Positions 60,130 to 64,000 of a stretch of 64,000 nt of DNA are shown piece after piece (position 1 is the first letter of the stretch; every line of letters starts with the position of its first letter). The translations under genes were made by a program, and so were the position numbers. The notes under the pieces are model-generated. The model was not told the DNA's origin. It ran no database searches and saw only the letters and a list, made by a program, of their open reading frames with translations. Source of the DNA: JACVRW01 sp963734365 (lineage in GTDB: Bacteria > Actinomycetota > Thermoleophilia > Solirubrobacterales > Thermoleophilaceae); the NCBI GenBank assembly GCA_963734365.1, contig CAVTGV010000003.1:273657-337656 (forward strand), in the 5' to 3' direction.

Positions 60130-60165
60130 TACCCTTTTGGCAGACGATTGACTGACTAATCAATC
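60130..60165 (+). promoter_or_regulatory. Promoter and palindromic operator of the acyl-CoA dehydrogenase
   Basis: The -10 box TACCCT is at 60130-60135. The palindrome GATTGA-N8-TCAATC at 60146-60165 starts about 4 nt after the predicted transcription start, where a TetR-type repressor would block. The leader continues to GTG 60208. Confidence 0.5.
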
Positions 60166-60207
60166 GGGTGCGTTTTCGCGGCGCCCCGCTCAAGGAGCCT
60201 CAGCACA

Positions 60208-61383
60208 GTGGTCGACTTCAACCTCACCGACGAGCAGAAGGACATCCGCCAGCTCGCCCACGACTTCGCCGCGAAGGAGATCCGGCCGGTCGCGTGGGAG
60301 CTCGACAAGGATTCCACCTTCCCAACCGAGATCATCAAGCAGGCCTGGGAGCTGGGCCTGATGAACTCCCACATCCCCGAGGAGTACGGCGGACCGGGGC
60401 TCGACTACCTCACCGGTTGTCTGATCGAGGAGGAGCTCGGGTGGGGCTGCTCCGGCATCGGCACCTCCCTGATGTGCAACGGCCTGGCCGCCGCGCCCGT
60501 GGGCCTGGGAGCGTCCGACGAGCTCAAGAAGCAGTACCTCGGCATGCTCACCGAGGAGCCCAAGCTGGCCTCCTTCTGCCTCACCGAGCCCGACGCCGGA
60601 TCCGACGTCTCCGGGATGCGCACCACCGCCGTCAAGAAGGGCGACAAGTACGTCATCAACGGCACCAAGTGCTTCATCACCAACGGCAGTCACGCCGCCT
60701 GGTACACGGTCTACGCGAAGACCGACAAGGAGGCCGGCCACCGCGGCATCTCGGCCTTCATCGTCCCGCGTGACGCCGACGGTGTGGTGGTCGACAAGAA
60801 GGAAGACAAGCTCGGCCAGCGCGCCTCCGACACCGCGATGATCTCGTTCAACGACGTCGAGATTCCCGCGGACCACCTGATCGGCGAGGAGAACAAGGGC
60901 TTCAAGCTTGCGATGATGACGCTCGACCGGACGCGCCCCGGGGTGTCGGCGATGGCCGTGGGCATCGCGCAGGCGGCCTTCGAGTTCGCCCGCGACTACG
61001 CCAAGGAGCGCGTGCAGTTCGGCGTGCCGATCGCGATGCACCAGGCGATCCAGTTCATGATCGCCGACATGGCGACCAAGATCGAGGCCGCCCGCCTGCT
61101 CACCTGGAAGTCGGGCGTGGAGCTCGACCAGGGCAAGCGCAACACGCTCGTGTCATCGCACGCCAAGCGCTTCGCCGCGGACACCGCGATGGAGGTGACC
61201 GTGGACGCCGTGCAGGTCTACGGCGGCTACGGCTTCATCAAGGAGTACCCGGTGGAGAAGCTGATGCGCGACGCGAAGATCATGCAGCTCTACGAGGGCA
61301 CGTCGCAGATCCAGCGCCTGGTGATCGCCCGCGAGGTGCTGATGCCGCGCAAGGTGGAGGAGCCGGCCACGGCGGCTGCCTAG
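60208..61383 (+). CDS. Acyl-CoA dehydrogenase
   Basis: 391 residues, standard length. The N-terminal helical domain begins NLTDEQKDIRQLAHDFA. FAD signatures are SFCLTEPDAGSDVSGMRTTA and FITNGSHAAWYTVYA; the C-terminal part has QFGVPIAMHQAIQFMIADMA and VYGGYGFIKEYPVEKLMRDA, then IMQLYEGTSQIQRLVIAREV, where the catalytic Glu (YEGT) lies. It oxidises acyl-CoA in fatty acid or branched-chain breakdown. GTG 60208 has AAGGAG about 10 nt upstream. It is followed 32 bp downstream by an unrelated glycosyltransferase. Confidence 0.95.
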   Translation: MVDFNLTDEQKDIRQLAHDFAAKEIRPVAWELDKDSTFPTEIIKQAWELGLMNSHIPEEYGGPGLDYLTGCLIEEELGWGCSGIGTSLMCNGLAAAPVGLGASDELKKQYLGMLTEEPKLASFCLTEPDAGSDVSGMRTTAVKKGDKYVINGTKCFITNGSHAAWYTVYAKTDKEAGHRGISAFIVPRDADGVVVDKKEDKLGQRASDTAMISFNDVEIPADHLIGEENKGFKLAMMTLDRTRPGVSAMAVGIAQAAFEFARDYAKERVQFGVPIAMHQAIQFMIADMATKIEAARLLTWKSGVELDQGKRNTLVSSHAKRFAADTAMEVTVDAVQVYGGYGFIKEYPVEKLMRDAKIMQLYEGTSQIQRLVIAREVLMPRKVEEPATAAA

Positions 61384-61415
61384 CAATTTCCTTTCGCACG
61401 CGCTTGGGAGAGCCC

Positions 61416-62567
61416 GTGCGTGTGCTGGTGATCACCTGGGGTCCCGGCGGCAACCTCCCGCCGATGCTGGCCGCGGCGTCGCTGCTGGACCGCCGCGGCC
61501 ACGAGGTGGTGGTCCTTTCCTCCGGAGAAACGCGCGATGCCGCAGAGCGGCTCGGCCTCGAGGTGGCCGGTTATCGGCGCAGCCCGGATCCGGAGGTCCG
61601 CGTCGCCTTCGAGGAACAGTCGGATCGGATGATGGCGCGCACGGCCGGCTCGGAGATCGCCCTCGATGCTCGCGATGTTCTCGAGGAGCTGCGCCCCGAT
61701 CTCGCCGTAGTCGACTGCATGCTGCCGGCCGCCATTGCCGCGGCTCAGGCCACAGGTACGCCGTGCGTGTCGCTCGTTCACTTCCTCTACGGGCTCGCGA
61801 GGACGCAGATGCTCCGAGCCGGAGGCGGTTGGACCACGGATCTTCAGTGCCTCGCAGCGACTCATCGGCTGCTGGGGCTCGGCCCCACCCGCGATGGTCT
61901 CAGCGCCTGGGAAGGGCCTGAACTCGTTCTCGTGACCGCGCCTCGCTCGCTCGATATCGACTCCGACGCGCCGGCGAACGTGATCTATGCCGGGCCGCTG
62001 GGGGTCGCTGCGCATTCGCCGCGACGGAATCGCGCCGAAGTGGAGCGGCAGCGGGTGCTCTTGACCTTCAGCACGACGGTTATGGGCGGCCAGACGGAGT
62101 TGATGGACCGCGTCTGCGAGGCAGTCGGCAATCTCGATCTGGAGGCTGTCCTCACGCTTGGCCCAGCCGTCGACCGCGATGCCGTGCGTGTCCCCGACAA
62201 CGTCGAGGTCGTGGCCTTCGCCGACCACGATCGCCTCATGCCCGAGATGGCAGCGGTGATCGGGCACGGTGGATTGGGGACGGTGCTTCGCGCCCTCGCC
62301 CATGGCGTGCCGCAGCTGCTGCTGCCGCTCGGGCGCGATCAGGCCTTCAACGCGGGCCGCGTCGAGCAACTGGACGCCGGGAAGCGACTCCCCACGGACG
62401 CACCACCCGGGCGGATCCAAACCGCCCTGCAGGAGCTCCTGACCGACCCGCGGTTCGATGCGGCGGCCGCCGCCGTCGCCGGCCGTATCGCCGCCGACGA
62501 GCCCGACCGGACCGCGGCCGAGGCGATCGAGCACGCCGCAGGGCTGGCGTCGTCACCCTCCGGGTAG
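61416..62567 (+). CDS. GT1/UGT-type glycosyltransferase
   Basis: 383 residues, GT-B fold of the macrolide/MGT glycosyltransferase type. The N-domain starts VRVLVITWGPGGNLPPMLAA. The C-domain donor-binding signature is AAVIGHGGLGTVLRALAHGV then PQLLLPLGRDQAFNAGRVEQ. These enzymes add sugars to small aglycones such as natural products or sterols. GTG 61416 has GGGAG a few bases upstream; an in-frame TTG at 61404 is less likely. Codon usage looks slightly less GC-biased than its neighbours, a weak hint of transfer. Confidence 0.84.
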   Translation: MRVLVITWGPGGNLPPMLAAASLLDRRGHEVVVLSSGETRDAAERLGLEVAGYRRSPDPEVRVAFEEQSDRMMARTAGSEIALDARDVLEELRPDLAVVDCMLPAAIAAAQATGTPCVSLVHFLYGLARTQMLRAGGGWTTDLQCLAATHRLLGLGPTRDGLSAWEGPELVLVTAPRSLDIDSDAPANVIYAGPLGVAAHSPRRNRAEVERQRVLLTFSTTVMGGQTELMDRVCEAVGNLDLEAVLTLGPAVDRDAVRVPDNVEVVAFADHDRLMPEMAAVIGHGGLGTVLRALAHGVPQLLLPLGRDQAFNAGRVEQLDAGKRLPTDAPPGRIQTALQELLTDPRFDAAAAAVAGRIAADEPDRTAAEAIEHAAGLASSPSG

Positions 62568-62617
62568 CATCTCGATCGGAGCATGCTCGCCCAACCCGCC
62601 CTAGCCGGGGAGCGCTC

Positions 62618-63970
62618 GTGACCGGCCGGAGTCCGCTTGAGCAGAGCCTGGCCGGTGACGTGATCGGCCCGGACGACGCCGGCTGGAACGCCGCGCGCGC
62701 CGCCTGGAACCTGGCGGTCGACCAGCATCCCGCGCTGGTGGTGATGGCGGCCGGGCCGCAGGACGTGGCGGCGACGCTGGGCTACGCGGCCGAACACGGC
62801 CTCCAGGTCGCGCCCCAGGGAACGGGGCACGGCGCCCCGAGCCTGGGTGCGCTCGACGAGACGATCCTGTTGCGGACCACGCGGCTGGGAGGGGTCGAGA
62901 TCGACTCGCCGGCTCACACCGCACGCGTGGGCGCGGGTGCGGTCTGGGACGACGTCGTCGGGCCCGCTGCCAAGCAGGGTCTGGCCGCGCTTCACGGATT
63001 CTCCGGCGGAGTCGGAGTGGCCGGGTACACGCTCGGCGGCGGACTCGGGTGGCTGGGTCGCAGTCGCGGTCTCGCGGCGAACGCCGTGACCGGGCTCGAC
63101 GTCGTGCTCGCCGACGGCCGCGCGCTGCGGGTGGACGAACAGAACGAGCCCGAGCTCTTCTGGGCGCTGCGCGGCGGTGGCGGGCTGGGCGCGGTCGTGA
63201 CCGCGCTCGAGCTCGAGCTGTTTCCGCTCTCCGAGGCGTACGCCGGCCACATCGCCTGGCCGCTCGAACAGGCGCCCGAGGTCGTCGAGGCGTACCGGTC
63301 GTGGACCAACGACCTTCCGGAGCAGCTGACCTCGACGATCAGGTTGCTGCGCTATCCGCCCGCGCCCGAGCTCCCGCCGGAGCTTCGCGGCCAGGCGTTC
63401 GCGCTGGTCACGCTGGTCTTCGACGGCGGCGCCGATGTGGGAGCACAGCTCGTGGCTCCCCTGCGCGGAGTGGGCTCACCCTCCGCGGACACGCTCGAGA
63501 CGGTTGCCGCGGATCAGCTGCCGCAGATCTCGGGCGACCCCCCGGGCCCCCTCGCCGGCATCGGCGCCGGCATGCTCATGCGCGAACTCGACCCGGAGGC
63601 CTATCTCGCGGTCGGCGGTCCCGAGGTGCGGACGCCGCTGACGAACGTGGAATTCCGTCACCTCGGTGGCGCCCTGGCCCGCTCCGCCGAGGGTCAAGGA
63701 GCCGCCGGCGCGATTGACGCCGAGTTCCTCTTCTACGCGGTGGGCACGCCGGCGGAGCCGCCGTCCGCGGCCGACCTCACAGCCGCGCTCGACGAGGCCC
63801 AGGACCAACTGGCCGGCTCGGCCACGGGGCAGAGCCTCGCGACCTTCGCCGAACGACAGCCTGGCGTTGACGGCCTGTTCTCAGCCGAGACGATCGCGCG
63901 GCTCGCCGAGGTACGCCGCCGTTACGACCCGGACGGGCTCATTCGCTCGAACCACGACCTCGCCGAGTAG
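62618..63970 (+). CDS. FAD-binding oxidoreductase (BBE-like, PCMH-type)
   Basis: 450 residues. The FAD domain has VAPQGTGHGAPSLGALDETI (the His usually linked to the flavin) and GFSGGVGVAGYTLGGGLGWL. The latter has no Cys where bicovalent members have one, so at most a single covalent link is expected. LFWALRGGGGLGAVVTALEL follows, and the C-terminus ends with the BBE pattern RRRYDPDGLIRSNHDL. There is no signal peptide, unlike the homologue at 36541. GTG 62618 is chosen as the nearest start. It lies 50 bp after the glycosyltransferase, suggesting joint modification of a small molecule. Confidence 0.88.
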   Translation: MTGRSPLEQSLAGDVIGPDDAGWNAARAAWNLAVDQHPALVVMAAGPQDVAATLGYAAEHGLQVAPQGTGHGAPSLGALDETILLRTTRLGGVEIDSPAHTARVGAGAVWDDVVGPAAKQGLAALHGFSGGVGVAGYTLGGGLGWLGRSRGLAANAVTGLDVVLADGRALRVDEQNEPELFWALRGGGGLGAVVTALELELFPLSEAYAGHIAWPLEQAPEVVEAYRSWTNDLPEQLTSTIRLLRYPPAPELPPELRGQAFALVTLVFDGGADVGAQLVAPLRGVGSPSADTLETVAADQLPQISGDPPGPLAGIGAGMLMRELDPEAYLAVGGPEVRTPLTNVEFRHLGGALARSAEGQGAAGAIDAEFLFYAVGTPAEPPSAADLTAALDEAQDQLAGSATGQSLATFAERQPGVDGLFSAETIARLAEVRRRYDPDGLIRSNHDLAE

Positions 63971-64000
63971 TTCCGCTGACAGCGCGTCATCTCACCCCTA

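Overview
The window is a 64 kb piece of very high-GC chromosome. Its 3-methyladenine-type glycosylases, MCE and MMPL proteins, LppX-like lipoprotein and, above all, the actinobacterial-type integration host factor (6565-6996) point to Actinomycetota. The mix of families would suit class Thermoleophilia (Solirubrobacterales), but that placement is inference. I see no phage genes, insertion sequences, CRISPR arrays, rRNA or tRNA. Genes are tightly packed: many neighbours overlap by 4 bp (ATGA/GTGA), and several convergent pairs overlap at their 3' ends.

Layout. 1-6.5 kb: the end of an MCE gene, an HAE3/MMPL exporter, a membrane-anchored thioredoxin-fold protein, a frameshifted B3/4-domain protein, small unknown proteins and a VOC protein. 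6.5-16.1 kb: mIHF, pyruvate kinase, a CGNR regulator, Lrp/AsnC divergent from AzlC-AzlD-EamA, a serine-palmitoyltransferase-like enzyme head-to-head with a GNAT-fold acyltransferase, a DNA glycosylase and MsrB. 16-20.9 kb: an MMPL transporter, then a ThiZXY-type ABC importer behind a clear TPP riboswitch. 20.9-26.3 kb: a VWA/MoxR pair, small membrane proteins, an SDR epimerase and a manganese catalase. 26.3-31.3 kb: a six-gene minus-strand operon (NodB-like deacetylase, acyl-CoA dehydrogenase homologue, NodS-like methyltransferase, FAD reductase, GT2, O-methyltransferase) that looks like a pathway for modifying a glycoconjugate or amino sugar. 31.3-42.3 kb: ADH, SDR, GNAT, citrate synthase, two MFS transporters, a Tat-exported BBE oxidase, an EVE protein and a sulfatase-fold protein with Thr at the catalytic Cys position. 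42.3-47.9 kb: a seven-gene minus-strand operon (ArsA ATPase, small protein, M20 amidohydrolase, PaaK-like ligase, enoyl-CoA hydratase, DUF2277, cupin). 47.9-60.1 kb: a C5-epimerase-like protein, lipoprotein, AKR/TerC divergent pair, SRPBCC-ArsR-LysE operon facing clpP, a frameshifted M28 peptidase, CaxA, AlkA and a HAF-repeat protein. 60.1-64 kb: an acyl-CoA dehydrogenase behind a palindromic operator, a GT1 glycosyltransferase and a BBE-type oxidase.

Regulation. The most consistent signal is a TANNNT -10 hexamer placed 6-10 nt before the start codon, which implies leaderless or nearly leaderless mRNAs for many genes. At two divergent gene pairs (23221-23230 and 51716-51725) the two -10 boxes share one central TA.

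Caveat. Three genes (B3/4, FAD reductase, M28 peptidase) each carry one single-base frameshift, two of the three next to short C or G runs. They may be pseudogenes or assembly errors. All functional calls come from reading motifs by eye; no searches were run.
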